From Noviherbaspirillum saxi (GTDB taxonomy: Bacteria > Pseudomonadota > Gammaproteobacteria > Burkholderiales > Burkholderiaceae_D), in contig NZ_QYUO01000003.1 of the NCBI RefSeq assembly GCF_003591035.1, forward strand, positions 868,001-932,000: a stretch of DNA of 64,000 bases. Reading direction: 5' to 3'. Position 1 is the stretch's first letter. Every line of letters starts with the position of its first letter. A model generated the notes under the pieces. It did not search any database, was not told the origin of the DNA, and worked only from the letters and a program-made list of their open reading frames with translations. Positions 35,025-45,304 of this stretch are shown here, one piece after another. Made by a program: the position numbers and the translations under genes.

Positions 35025-36122
35025 CTAAACCGCCAGATAGCGGATCTGGGTTGCATCCACGCCGAGACGCACTGCGGCCGATTCCGCGAATGGCGTCATT
35101 CCAGAAAAATGCGCCTGATCGGCTGTAACAAGCGAATCGCCGACCCGCACCCGATAACGTGTGAACTCTCCCAAAAACTCGGTATGCTCGACCGCGCCGT
35201 TCAACCATAGATAAGCACCATCGCGCACGCTGTCGCCAACCTGCATCTTGACCGTATGCGGTCTGAAGCTGATCGCCATTTTCCCTGCGCGAACGTCCGG
35301 ATGCTTGGGAAGAGTGATGTCGCCGATACCCTGTGCCCGGAAGCGGACCGTGTCACCGTTAATCTGATCGATTTCACCGGCCAGCAGATTGGTTGTTCCT
35401 ACAAAATTGGCAACAAAGGGATTGGCGGGATAGTCAAACAATGCTGCCGGGGTGCCGAGCTGTTGCACGATGCCCTTGTCCATGACCGCCATCCGGTCAG
35501 CCGTTGTCATGGCCTCTTCCTGATCATGTGTCACGAAAACGGTCGTGATACCCAGCGTACGTTGCAGCGAACGCAATTCCTCCCGCATCTGTACACGCAA
35601 CTTCTTGTCGAGGTTGGACAGCGGCTCGTCCAGCAATAAGACTTGAGGTTCAATGACAATCGTACGGGCCAAGGCAACGCGCTGTTGCTGGCCACCGGAT
35701 AGCTGGTTGGGCCGTCGATTGGCGTACTGGGCAAGGCCGACCAGCTCAAGCGCCGCGCCAACCTTTTGCTTGACGGTTGCCTTGTCTACTCGCCTCTCGA
35801 CCAGGCCGAAGGCGACATTGTCCCAGATGGTCATGTGCGGCCACAGGGCATAGCTCTGGAACACCATGCCGATATTTCGTGCGTAAGGCGGCACGCCGGT
35901 GATGTCCTTGCCGTCGACCAGCAATTGCCCGCGTTGATGCTGGTTGAATCCGGCAATCAGGCGCAGCAATGTCGACTTTCCGGAACCCGACGGACCAAGA
36001 AGCGCGAAGAATTCGCCCGGCTCGATGCGTAGAGTGATGTCTTTCAGGACTTCGGTCTTGCCACCATCGTATGACAGTCCGATGTTCTTGCATTCGACGG
36101 CAATTTTTTTCAGCTGTTTCAT
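35025..36122 (-). CDS. ABC importer ATPase (FbpC/PotA-like), copy 1
   Basis: A 365-residue ATPase. Walker A is GPSGSGKST (about residue 40), the Q-loop FQSYALWPHMTIWDN (about 88), the signature LSGGQQQRVALARTI (about 142), Walker B VLLLDEPLSNLD (about 164) and the H-loop THDQEEAM (about 199). A TOBE domain fills the last 110 residues. It overlaps the permease gene by four bases. It is the closest relative of the ATPase at 42756, with most of the first 200 residues unchanged. It energises uptake by the permease at 36119. Confidence 0.95.
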   Translation of the reverse strand: MKQLKKIAVECKNIGLSYDGGKTEVLKDITLRIEPGEFFALLGPSGSGKSTLLRLIAGFNQHQRGQLLVDGKDITGVPPYARNIGMVFQSYALWPHMTIWDNVAFGLVERRVDKATVKQKVGAALELVGLAQYANRRPNQLSGGQQQRVALARTIVIEPQVLLLDEPLSNLDKKLRVQMREELRSLQRTLGITTVFVTHDQEEAMTTADRMAVMDKGIVQQLGTPAALFDYPANPFVANFVGTTNLLAGEIDQINGDTVRFRAQGIGDITLPKHPDVRAGKMAISFRPHTVKMQVGDSVRDGAYLWLNGAVEHTEFLGEFTRYRVRVGDSLVTADQAHFSGMTPFAESAAVRLGVDATQIRYLAV

Positions 36123-37903
36123 GATGTCACCTTTGCTTCGTTGGTTCCGATTACACCGGCAAACGCTGCCGGACGTACGTTCTTGGTTTCTGTCTCTAAC
36201 TGTGCCGGCGGTTCGTCCTCATCGACCTGCCTGGATCTGGTGAGCGCCGATGTCCTTTCGACGAAGACATGAGAGGCATAGGTACCCAGCGCAACGATGA
36301 GCACTGCGAGAACGCCCATTGCCGCTCCCGGTCCGCGGCCGGCGACACTTTGCATGTACAGATAGATGCCATAGCTCATCGGCGCTTGCGACTCCGAAGT
36401 AGTCAGCAGAATGGTGGCCGACAGCTCTACCGCAGCGGTAATGAAGCTGGTTACGAAGCCGGCAAGGATGCCGCCGGCCATCAGCGGCACGACAATGCGC
36501 CGGATCGCGCTGGCCTTGGTGGCACCCAGGCTTTCCGCGGCCTCTTCCAGACTGATGTTGACCTGTTGCAGCGCTGCCATGCAGGACCGGAGCGCGTATG
36601 GCAACCGGCGAACCGCGTAGGCAATCATGATCAGGACCCAGGTCTGTGTAAAGAGCGTGTCGGTGAACGGTATCGTGACGTCCTTGAACAGACGCAGATA
36701 GCCAATTGCGAGCACCACGCCAGGGATCGCCATTGCGGCACTGGCCAGGTAATCAAGCCATTGGCGGCCAGGCAGCTTGGTGCGCAGGATCAGGTAGGCG
36801 ATCGCGGTTCCCAGCACGACGTCGATCAGCGCGGCCAAGCCACAGTACAGCAGGGTGTTGCTTACCATTCCACCGGCATTGGACGCTACGGATGCATAGT
36901 GCTGCAGGGTATAGGCATCAGGCACCACGGAGAAGCTCCAGACGCTGGCAAGCGACAGAAGCAGGATGCCGATATGCGGCGACAGGACCACGAGCAGAAC
37001 GACGCCGATCCAGCCATAGGCGACGAAGGCCTGTGCCGTTGTGAGCTTGCGTCGCTGGATCGAGTTGCCGCCTTTTTGAGTGGTCGAGTAATCCTTGCCT
37101 TTCAATACGAGGGCGGAAAGCCAAAGCGCACCGATCGAAAAGCCGATCATGATGAACGAGATGACATAGCCCAGCGGATCATCAAGGCCGACCGATGTAA
37201 TACGCAGGTAAGCCTGGGGAGCGAGCATATTGGTCGTTCCAAGCACCAGCGGCGTACCAAGGTCGTCGAATACCTTGACGAACACCAGGGCCGCACCAGC
37301 GACGAATCCAGGCATTGCGAGCGGGAATATCACACGGCGGAACAGACGAAAACCTCTGGATCCGAGATTGAGCGCGCTTTCTTCCATCGCGCCGTCAATA
37401 TTCCTTAACGATACCGTCAAGTTCATCAAAACGAAGGGGAAGTAATGGATGCTCTCAACGAACACGACGGCCGTCAGCCCTTCCATCACAGGAATCTTGA
37501 AACCGAACCATTCGCTCAACAACAGGTTGATGCTGCCGTTCTCGCCAAAAATCAGTTGCAGCGCAACGGCGCCAACGAAGGGCGGCATAATCAGAGGTAA
37601 TACGCCAAGCGTCTGGATCAATATCGATCCACGGAAGTCAAAGCGCACCGTGAAATAGGCGAGCGGTATCGCGATCATCGACGCGAAAAACACCGATAGC
37701 ACGGAGACGATGACGCTGTTTGCAAACGATTCTCTCAACAATGACTGTTCAAAGAACGACACGAAGTGATGAAGTGTGAAATGCCCGTCCGTACCGAACG
37801 CGGACAGCACCACGGTTCCGACCGGAAGGATCAGGAACACGAACAGTGCCGCCAGTATGGCGAGCGCTATTAAAGTTGGCACTAAAGGTAATCGAAGTTT
37901 CAT
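36119..37903 (-). CDS. ABC importer fused permease (two permease domains)
   Basis: A 594-residue membrane protein with two BPD-type permease domains, as in iron(III)- and PgtB/ThiP-like importers. The first covers about residues 60-270, the second about 340-545, each with a coupling-helix EAA-like segment (EESALNLGSRGFRLFRRV near 192 and EEAAESLGATKASAIRRIVVP near 465). The amino end has one extra hydrophobic helix. The tail (570-594) is hydrophilic. It is the only permease gene in the gene set, although there are two ATPases and two binding proteins. ATPase overlap is four bases (ATGA). Confidence 0.94.
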   Translation of the reverse strand: MKLRLPLVPTLIALAILAALFVFLILPVGTVVLSAFGTDGHFTLHHFVSFFEQSLLRESFANSVIVSVLSVFFASMIAIPLAYFTVRFDFRGSILIQTLGVLPLIMPPFVGAVALQLIFGENGSINLLLSEWFGFKIPVMEGLTAVVFVESIHYFPFVLMNLTVSLRNIDGAMEESALNLGSRGFRLFRRVIFPLAMPGFVAGAALVFVKVFDDLGTPLVLGTTNMLAPQAYLRITSVGLDDPLGYVISFIMIGFSIGALWLSALVLKGKDYSTTQKGGNSIQRRKLTTAQAFVAYGWIGVVLLVVLSPHIGILLLSLASVWSFSVVPDAYTLQHYASVASNAGGMVSNTLLYCGLAALIDVVLGTAIAYLILRTKLPGRQWLDYLASAAMAIPGVVLAIGYLRLFKDVTIPFTDTLFTQTWVLIMIAYAVRRLPYALRSCMAALQQVNISLEEAAESLGATKASAIRRIVVPLMAGGILAGFVTSFITAAVELSATILLTTSESQAPMSYGIYLYMQSVAGRGPGAAMGVLAVLIVALGTYASHVFVERTSALTRSRQVDEDEPPAQLETETKNVRPAAFAGVIGTNEAKVTS

Positions 37904-38005
37904 GATGAGCCCTTCCCACCGTGGCGACAGCGAGAATATCTGAATGAAGAATTGCGGTTTTTAAAGGAAAGGGGTTGGCCCTTTCCTTCTCCTGGCGCCG
38001 TCTGC

Positions 38006-39349
38006 TTATTTAATCGCGGCGCTTGCCTGCTGGGCTAGCTCAAGAGCCTTGGCGTAATTTGCCTTGGCTTTGGAGTTCCACTGATCTTCGAGGTTCGCAA
38101 GCTGCTTGTCGGCGAATTCGCCCATGCCCTTCTTCGAGACGCTCTTGGAGAACAGGTCGAGGAATGCCGGCTTCTTGAGCAAGGCTTCGTCAACTACCGG
38201 ACTGTAGGCCAACTCGCGCGCCTGCTTGATCAGTTCCGCCGCCTGCGGATTCGGCTTGGCGGCCAGTTTCTGTTCTGCCTCGTGAATTGCCTTGGTGGTC
38301 GCCTGCAACTCTTTGTGACGGAAAGTGATCGTCTGGTCAAACATCGAAGTCACTACGTGATAACGAACTTGTGCAAGATCTGAGTTGAACTGCACCTTCG
38401 ATTTCTTTGCAACGTCGAAGATATTGGGATAACCGGCAGGCACCTTGCCTTGCAACTTATCGTAAGAGACGATAGGCATACGCGAGATCTTCGGGTCGAG
38501 CAGTAATGCCTGTCCTTCATTGGACAGGGAAAAGGCCATGAACTTGCTTGCATCGGTCGGGTTTTTCGCACCGTTGATCAACCCGATGCTGGCAGGTACG
38601 ACTGAGGTCACTGTTGGATAGGCGAACTCAACCGGGAAGCCGCTGTATTTACCGGCCAGACCGAAAAAGTCGATGACCATGCCGATACCGAATTGTCCGC
38701 TGTTGACGCCATCAGGCACGCCAAACGACCTTTCGGTAATCGCTTTGCAGTTGCCGGCAATTTCGATCAGCTGCATCCATCCCTTGTCCCAGCCCTCTCC
38801 CTGCAGCATGGTTTCGACGGTCAAGTGTGTCGTGCCGGAGCGCGACGGGGCACTCACTGCAACGTGACCGAAGTAGATGCCCTTGGTCAGATCGCTCCAT
38901 TCTGCCGGAGCCGGCAACTTGTTCGCCTTCAGGTAACGGGTATTCCACATCAAACCATATCCCGACAATGCCTGGCCATAATACAGTCCGTCCGGATCGT
39001 TCATCGGATAATTGCCAATCTTTTCCGGTGCGGCGCTATTCTTGATGTCCCCTGCCTTGGACAGCAGCTTTTCACGTGACAGGACTTCAAATGCATCCGG
39101 TGCCGAAGCCCAGAAGATATCGGCGCGCTGCCCAGCCGATGCTTCCTTGATGAAGGCCAGCGAGGCAGTCGTATTCTTGTTCAAGACCTCGACTTTAATG
39201 TCCGGATACTTTTGTTCGAACGCTTTCTTGTAAGTGTCGGTGATCTCTTTCGGGAAGGAGGTAATGATGGTAATCGGCGCCGCGCTGGCATTGGCAAAGG
39301 CTGCGGACAATAACGAAACGATTAAAGCGCGTTTGAATGTAAATTCCAT
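38006..39349 (-). CDS. ABC importer solute-binding protein, copy 1 (PgtC/Fbp-like)
   Basis: A 447-residue periplasmic protein. The signal peptide (FKRALIVSLLSAAFANASAA) is followed by ITIITSFPKEI. The fold is solute-binding family 1 (class II, cluster D). Features shared with the second copy at 41127 are GQRADIFWASAPDAFE (about 78), MNDPDGLYYGQALSGYGLMWN (about 115), APSRSGTTHLTVETMLQGEG (about 163) and DFFGLAGKYSG (about 218). The SRSGTTH segment could hold an anion. A helical C-terminal extension (about 375-447) is not usual. The gene is followed by permease and ATPase. The substrate is unproven; gene context favours a small phosphorylated acid. Confidence 0.9.
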   Translation of the reverse strand: MEFTFKRALIVSLLSAAFANASAAPITIITSFPKEITDTYKKAFEQKYPDIKVEVLNKNTTASLAFIKEASAGQRADIFWASAPDAFEVLSREKLLSKAGDIKNSAAPEKIGNYPMNDPDGLYYGQALSGYGLMWNTRYLKANKLPAPAEWSDLTKGIYFGHVAVSAPSRSGTTHLTVETMLQGEGWDKGWMQLIEIAGNCKAITERSFGVPDGVNSGQFGIGMVIDFFGLAGKYSGFPVEFAYPTVTSVVPASIGLINGAKNPTDASKFMAFSLSNEGQALLLDPKISRMPIVSYDKLQGKVPAGYPNIFDVAKKSKVQFNSDLAQVRYHVVTSMFDQTITFRHKELQATTKAIHEAEQKLAAKPNPQAAELIKQARELAYSPVVDEALLKKPAFLDLFSKSVSKKGMGEFADKQLANLEDQWNSKAKANYAKALELAQQASAAIK

Positions 39350-39412
39350 GTCTTCTCCAATATCTTGATGGTTTCTTTAACGGCCTTCACCTGATTGAAA
39401 GCGGTTGATTGC

Positions 39413-39478
39413 AATATAGCGATTTAAAAAAGCAAACTCCAATCACAATTTTTGATACAGGGGAATTAAATCTCTTAT
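39413..39478 (-). promoter_or_regulatory. Promoter with LysR-type box before the first binding-protein gene
   Basis: On the minus strand: ATAAGAG (39472-39478), the dyad ATCA-N7-TGAT (39442-39456), -35 TTGGAG, an 18-base spacer and -10 TATATT (39413-39418). T-N11-A (TCA-N7-TGA) is the classical LysR core. The match to the four sister sites is in both sequence and spacing. Confidence 0.8.
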
Positions 39479-39513
39479 GGTGCACGGCACAAGACGTGTA
39501 AGACGCCTTCCTA

Positions 39514-40936
<1,423 letters not shown>

Positions 40937-41031
40937 GTGCGGCCTAATCCATGGCTGAGAGCTTGATATTCTGCAAACCTTATTTGCATGAATGCGCTTT
41001 TTAATCACTTCGCACACATCAGGACACCCTC

Positions 41032-41097
41032 ATAAAGTTATTCGGCCTTTTTCATCACGTTTTCTGATTGGCATTTAAAAGCACCGGATCTTATATT
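41032..41097 (+). promoter_or_regulatory. Promoter with LysR-type box before the second binding-protein gene
   Basis: ATAA (41032), the dyad ATCA-N7-TGAT (41054-41068), -35 TTGGCA, an 18-base spacer and -10 TATATT (41092-41097). It diverges from the enolase promoter with about 95 bases between the outer elements. Confidence 0.78.
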
Positions 41098-41126
41098 GCC
41101 CAAGACATTCCATAAGGGGGAATAAG

Positions 41127-42449
41127 ATGAGAAAAATTCTGGTCCGTACCTGTATCAGTGCGTTAATGATGTTTGCCGCAACCGCTGCCCATAGTGCCTC
41201 CGTCTCTATCGTTACCTCGTTTCCAAAGGAACTCACCGACGTTTATAAGAAAGCGTTTGAAGAGGCGTATCCGGATACGACAGTGGAATTCATTGGCAAG
41301 AGCACCGGAAGTGCTGTGGGCTTTGTCAAGAATATACCGGTTGGACAACGGCCCGACGTGTTCTGGGCCTCCGCGCCGGATGTGTTCGAGCTGATGGCAC
41401 GAGACCATTTGCTTGAAAAGGCGCCGGAAGTCAGAAACCCCGCCGTGCCGCCCAAAATCGGCCAATATCCGATGAACGATCCGGACGGACTGTATTATGG
41501 CCAGGCGCTATCCGGTTACGGGATCATGTGGAACAAACCTTATCTGCAAAAGAATGGCTTGCCGAAACCGGCAGAATGGGAAGATTTAACCAAGGCGGCA
41601 TATTTCGGCCATGTGGCTATGAGTTCGCCTTCGCGCTCCGGCACAACCCACCTTACCGTAGAAACGATCCTGCAAGGAGAAGGCTGGGATTACGGATGGT
41701 CACAGCTCCTGAAGATCGCGGGCAACTGCGCAACCATCACCGATCGTTCTTTCGATGTGCCGGATGGCGTCAATAAAGGAAAATTTGGTGTCGGTTTGGT
41801 CATCGATTTTTTTGCACTGTCCGGAAAATTCAGCGGAAATCCAGTCGACTTTGCCTATCCGACGAAGACCGCCGTCGTGCCGGCAAGTATCGCCCTGGTC
41901 GCCGGCGCAAAGAATCCGGCTGCGGGTAAACGCTTTATTGCGTTTGCGCTGTCCAGAAAAGGCCAGGAACTGTTGCTGGAGCCGAAAATCTCCAGAATCC
42001 CTGTCCTGCCCTATGGGGATCTTTTCGATAGCGTGCCAGGCCTCTATCCCAATATCTTTGGCGTGGCAAGACGTGTCAAGGTGCGCTTCGATGCCAGCCT
42101 TGCCGAGGGCCGGCGCGAATTGGTATTGGAGTTGTTCGATCAAACCATTTCCTCGCTATTGCCTGAACTGCAAGCAGTAACGAAAATAATTCACGAAGCC
42201 GAACAACGGCTCGACGCGCGGCCCAATGAGCGCGCCTCCTTGCTTTTAAAACGGGCGCGCCAAATTGCCTACATGCCGGTTATCAGCGAACCGGCAACGA
42301 GCCCCGGGCAGCAAACGACGAAGCAGGGAAAGATCGCCTCCGAGAAGGCGCTGCCGGCAAGCGACCGCCCATGGCAAGCAGCGGCAAGAAAAAATTATAT
42401 GCGGGCGATGGATATAACCATGGAGGCCATGACACTCATAAGTCGTTAA
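41127..42449 (+). CDS. ABC importer solute-binding protein, copy 2 (PgtC/Fbp-like)
   Basis: A 440-residue periplasmic protein, clearly homologous to the one at 38006 along its whole length. The signal peptide ends near residue 24 (AATAAHSA). Shared segments are IVTSFPKELTDVYKKAFE, GQRPDVFWASAPDVFEL, MNDPDGLYYGQALSGYG and SPSRSGTTHLTVETILQGEG. The tail (380-440) is again helical and charged but differs in sequence. AAGGGGG precedes ATG 41127. A terminator follows it, so it may be made alone in excess of the ATPase. No permease gene lies in this half of the gene set. Confidence 0.9.
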   Translation: MRKILVRTCISALMMFAATAAHSASVSIVTSFPKELTDVYKKAFEEAYPDTTVEFIGKSTGSAVGFVKNIPVGQRPDVFWASAPDVFELMARDHLLEKAPEVRNPAVPPKIGQYPMNDPDGLYYGQALSGYGIMWNKPYLQKNGLPKPAEWEDLTKAAYFGHVAMSSPSRSGTTHLTVETILQGEGWDYGWSQLLKIAGNCATITDRSFDVPDGVNKGKFGVGLVIDFFALSGKFSGNPVDFAYPTKTAVVPASIALVAGAKNPAAGKRFIAFALSRKGQELLLEPKISRIPVLPYGDLFDSVPGLYPNIFGVARRVKVRFDASLAEGRRELVLELFDQTISSLLPELQAVTKIIHEAEQRLDARPNERASLLLKRARQIAYMPVISEPATSPGQQTTKQGKIASEKALPASDRPWQAAARKNYMRAMDITMEAMTLISR

Positions 42450-42473
42450 TGCGTGAAATGGCAAAGCTCTCTG

Positions 42474-42503
42474 TCGTGATGCGGTGCACCATCACGATTT
42501 TTT
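42474..42503 (+). terminator. Intrinsic terminator after the second binding-protein gene
   Basis: TCGTGATG (42474-42481) pairs with CATCACGA (42490-42497) around an eight-base loop, followed by six T (42498-42503). It lies 24 bases past the stop. The promoter of the ATPase gene follows directly. Confidence 0.88.
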
Positions 42504-42511
42504 CTGGATTA

Positions 42512-42554
42512 ATCAGAATTTATGATTGGAAATGATTTTTCATATGGTTATAGT
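42512..42554 (+). promoter_or_regulatory. Promoter with LysR-type box before the second ATPase gene
   Basis: The dyad ATCA-N7-TGAT (42512-42526), -35 TTGGAA, a 17-base spacer and -10 TATAGT (42549-42554). The upstream ATAAGA element seen at the four sister promoters is not kept, because the terminator hairpin is there. Confidence 0.72.
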
Positions 42555-42599
42555 CACCTTATAAGTCACATCGGCAAATCATAAATTCGAGGAGCACAC

Positions 42600-42665
42600 A
42601 TGAAATTCATATGGGGGACATGCGTTTTCCGCAGCACGCGCCGGCTCCGCAATAACTGTCATTGA
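42600..42665 (+). CDS. Possible 21-codon leader ORF
   Basis: A very strong ribosome site (GAGGAG, 42589-42594) precedes ATG 42600, yet the frame ends after 21 codons (MKFIWGTCVFRS and a basic end). It follows the promoter at 42549 by 45 bases and precedes the ATPase gene by about 90. It could be a leader peptide or what is left of a lost permease gene, since the other copy of the operon has one here. Expression is likely from the ribosome site, but function is unknown. Confidence 0.35.
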   Translation: MKFIWGTCVFRSTRRLRNNCH

Positions 42666-42755
42666 GCCATTGGTCATATGCCGTAACAGCACCGGCATCC
42701 ACTGACGACAACAGCGCTCGGCACAATCCGGAGCCGATGAAACAAGGATCACCCC

Positions 42756-43853
42756 ATGAAGCAACTCAGAAAGATCGCGGTCGAATGCAAAAATATCGGC
42801 CTGTCGTATGACGGTGGCAAAACCGAAGTTCTCAAAGATATCAACCTGCGTATCGAACCCGGTGAATTCTTTGCCTTGCTCGGCCCGTCGGGATCGGGTA
42901 AATCGACTCTGCTGCGCCTGATTGCCGGCTTCAATCAGCATCAACGCGGGCAATTGCTGGTGGACGGCAAGGACATCACCGGCGTGCCGCCACATGCGCG
43001 CAATATCGGCATGGTTTTTCAAAGCTATGCGCTATGGCCTCACATGACCGTGTGGGACAACGTTGCCTTCGGCCTGGTGGAGCGGCGGATCGACAAAGCC
43101 ACCATCAAACAAAAAGTGGGCGCCGTTCTTGATCTGGTCGGCCTGTCGCAATATGCCTCCCGGCGCCCGAATCAGCTATCCGGCGGCCAGCAGCAACGCG
43201 TGGCCTTGGCGCGCACCGTGGTGATCGAACCCCAGGTGCTTCTGCTCGATGAGCCCTTGTCCAATCTGGACAAGAAACTTCGTGTGCAGATGCGGCAGGA
43301 AATCCTTTCGCTTCAGCGCAAGCTTGGCATTACGACGGTATTCGTCACCCATGACCAGGAAGAAGCGATGACTACCGCGGATCGCATGGCCGTGATGGAT
43401 AAAGGTATCGTGCAGCAGTTGGGCACACCGGCCGCCCTGTTTGATTATCCTTGCAATCCGTTTGTCGCCAATTTTGTTGGTACCACCAACCTGATAAGCG
43501 GCGAGATCGATGATCTGACCGGCGACATGTTGCGTTTTCGTACGCCGGGCATTGGGGAGATCAGACTCCCCAAACATCCGGATGCGCGCGCAGGAAAAAT
43601 CGCCATCAGCTTCAGGCCGCATACTATTCGCATGACGGTCGGCGACGCCATTCGTGATGGTGCCTATGTGTGGCTCAACGGATCGATAGAACACGTTGAG
43701 TTTCTCGGCGAATTTACCCGGTATCGGGTACGTGTCGGCGAGGCGGTTGTAACCGCCGACCAGTCTCACTTTTCCGGGATGGCGCCATTTCCGCCGTCGG
43801 CGCCGGTGCGACTCGGGATCGAGACCTCGCAGATCCGCTATCTGCCATTGTGA
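42756..43853 (+). CDS. ABC importer ATPase (FbpC/PotA-like), copy 2
   Basis: A 365-residue ATPase, a near twin of the one at 35025, with Walker A GPSGSGKST (about 40), Q-loop FQSYALWPHMTVWDN, signature LSGGQQQRVALARTV (about 142), Walker B LLLDEPLSNLD (about 165), THDQEEAM (about 199) and a TOBE C-terminus. All catalytic residues are kept. There is no permease gene on this side, so it must use the permease at 36119 or be a spare. Its stop overlaps the start of the pyruvate-kinase-like gene by four bases (GTGA), which suggests translational coupling. Confidence 0.93.
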   Translation: MKQLRKIAVECKNIGLSYDGGKTEVLKDINLRIEPGEFFALLGPSGSGKSTLLRLIAGFNQHQRGQLLVDGKDITGVPPHARNIGMVFQSYALWPHMTVWDNVAFGLVERRIDKATIKQKVGAVLDLVGLSQYASRRPNQLSGGQQQRVALARTVVIEPQVLLLDEPLSNLDKKLRVQMRQEILSLQRKLGITTVFVTHDQEEAMTTADRMAVMDKGIVQQLGTPAALFDYPCNPFVANFVGTTNLISGEIDDLTGDMLRFRTPGIGEIRLPKHPDARAGKIAISFRPHTIRMTVGDAIRDGAYVWLNGSIEHVEFLGEFTRYRVRVGEAVVTADQSHFSGMAPFPPSAPVRLGIETSQIRYLPL

Positions 43854-45283
43854 GCACCGGTATGCGTAGACAACGCAATCTGAAAATCATCGCGACACTT
43901 GGCCCGTCATCGGCCACATCTCAGGATGTGCGCAAGCTGTTCGAAGCAGGCGCCGATGTGTTCCGGATCGATATGGCACATGGCGGCCGCGAAGACCACC
44001 GCGAATTATGCAGCGCTGTCCGTCTGGTCGAACATGAAATCGGACGGCCGCTCGGATTGCTGATGGACTTGCAGGGTCCTAAGCTACGTATCGGCGGCTT
44101 TCGCCAGTCCGGTGTTGAACTGGTGACCGGGCAGCGATTCTGTTTCGACCAGTCGCCGGCCTTAGGCGACCATACCCGGGTCTGCCTGCCGTATCCCGCG
44201 ATCCATTCGGTTCTCTCTGAAGGTGATGTCTTGCATCTCGAGCACGGCAGAATCCTGCTGCGCGTCGAATCAGTTGCAGACAATACCGTTTATTCCCGTG
44301 TCTTGACAGGAGGACTCGTCGAAGACGGGCGAGAGATCAAGATACCGAATGTGCGCTTGCCCATGTCTTCATTGACCGACAAGGATATCGATGACTTGGC
44401 TTTCGGGTTATCGGTTGGTGTCGACTGGGTCGCGCTATCGCTTGTGCAGGATGAGAACGATATCGCCGCGCTTCGGCAGCAGATCGGCGAGGCCGGGAAA
44501 ACCCGCATTATCGCCAAGATCGAACGGAGCGAGGCTTTGCAAAACCTGGAAAAGATTGTCGCTGCGGCAGACGCCGCGATGATTGTACGTGATGCGCTCT
44601 CTATCGAACTCGCCATGGAAGAGGTGCCCGTTACCCAGCGTCGGATTGTGCGTGAGTGCCTTGCTCAGGGAAAGCCGGTACTCGCCATGACGCAAATGCT
44701 GGAATCGATGGTACATCATCCCACGCCGGCAGCCGCCGAAGCCAATCATGTCGCCAGCGCGGTTTATGATGGCATGGACGCCATTGTTCTATCGTCCGAA
44801 ACCGCTCATGGCAAGTATCCTGCAGATGCGGTTGCTGTAATCAATCGCGTCGCCCAGCGGGTAGAACAAGATACCGCCTATGCACAGCAAGTGCATGGCA
44901 ATTATTCCTTACCGGAGAAAGTCGGTTCGACCGAAGCGATCAGTGCTGCCGTACGTGGCACGGCCGAACTGTTGCCTCTATGTTTCACAGCGGCATACAC
45001 GCTGTCCGGCTCGACTTGCCTTGCCGTGGCCAGGGTAAGGCCGCGCTCGCCGATACTGGGATTGTCCCCGCTGATTGAAACGGCAAGAATGCTATCGCTG
45101 GTCTGGGGCGTGTATCCGGTGCATACCGCCGATGCCCCCAGCGTTGAACGCATGCTTGACGATGTCTATCAGGCCGCCCAGAAAGCAGGTTTTACCCAGC
45201 CGGAAAGGCCGTTCGTTATCGTGGCCGGCATGCCGTTCGGCACCCCAGGGTCGACCAATCTGATGCGCATAGCTTGGACATAA
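43850..45283 (+). CDS. Pyruvate-kinase-like protein with altered active site
   Basis: A 477-residue protein homologous to pyruvate kinase along its whole length, including the C-terminal GMPFGTPGSTNLMRI. GTG 43850 overlaps the ATPase stop; ATG 43862 is the alternative. Several catalytic residues differ from the intact enzyme at 32553: FRLNFSHG has become FRIDMAHG, so the substrate Asn is Asp and the K+/substrate Ser is Ala; ARGDLGVEL has become VRDALSIEL, so the Mg-ligand Asp is Ala. The DLQGPK and TQMLESM segments and the Lys-Glu of AKIERSE are kept. It is thus probably not a normal kinase and may be regulatory or have another reaction. It is part of the ATPase operon. Confidence 0.88.
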   Translation: MSTGMRRQRNLKIIATLGPSSATSQDVRKLFEAGADVFRIDMAHGGREDHRELCSAVRLVEHEIGRPLGLLMDLQGPKLRIGGFRQSGVELVTGQRFCFDQSPALGDHTRVCLPYPAIHSVLSEGDVLHLEHGRILLRVESVADNTVYSRVLTGGLVEDGREIKIPNVRLPMSSLTDKDIDDLAFGLSVGVDWVALSLVQDENDIAALRQQIGEAGKTRIIAKIERSEALQNLEKIVAAADAAMIVRDALSIELAMEEVPVTQRRIVRECLAQGKPVLAMTQMLESMVHHPTPAAAEANHVASAVYDGMDAIVLSSETAHGKYPADAVAVINRVAQRVEQDTAYAQQVHGNYSLPEKVGSTEAISAAVRGTAELLPLCFTAAYTLSGSTCLAVARVRPRSPILGLSPLIETARMLSLVWGVYPVHTADAPSVERMLDDVYQAAQKAGFTQPERPFVIVAGMPFGTPGSTNLMRIAWT

Positions 45284-45304
45284 ACGGAGAACAGGTCCAC
45301 CTTT

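Noticed and set aside
36269..37408. A 379-codon open frame on the plus strand
   Set aside because: It is wholly antisense to the permease at 36119-37903 and in a shadow frame, with no ribosome site or domain. Long shadow frames are common in GC-rich genes.
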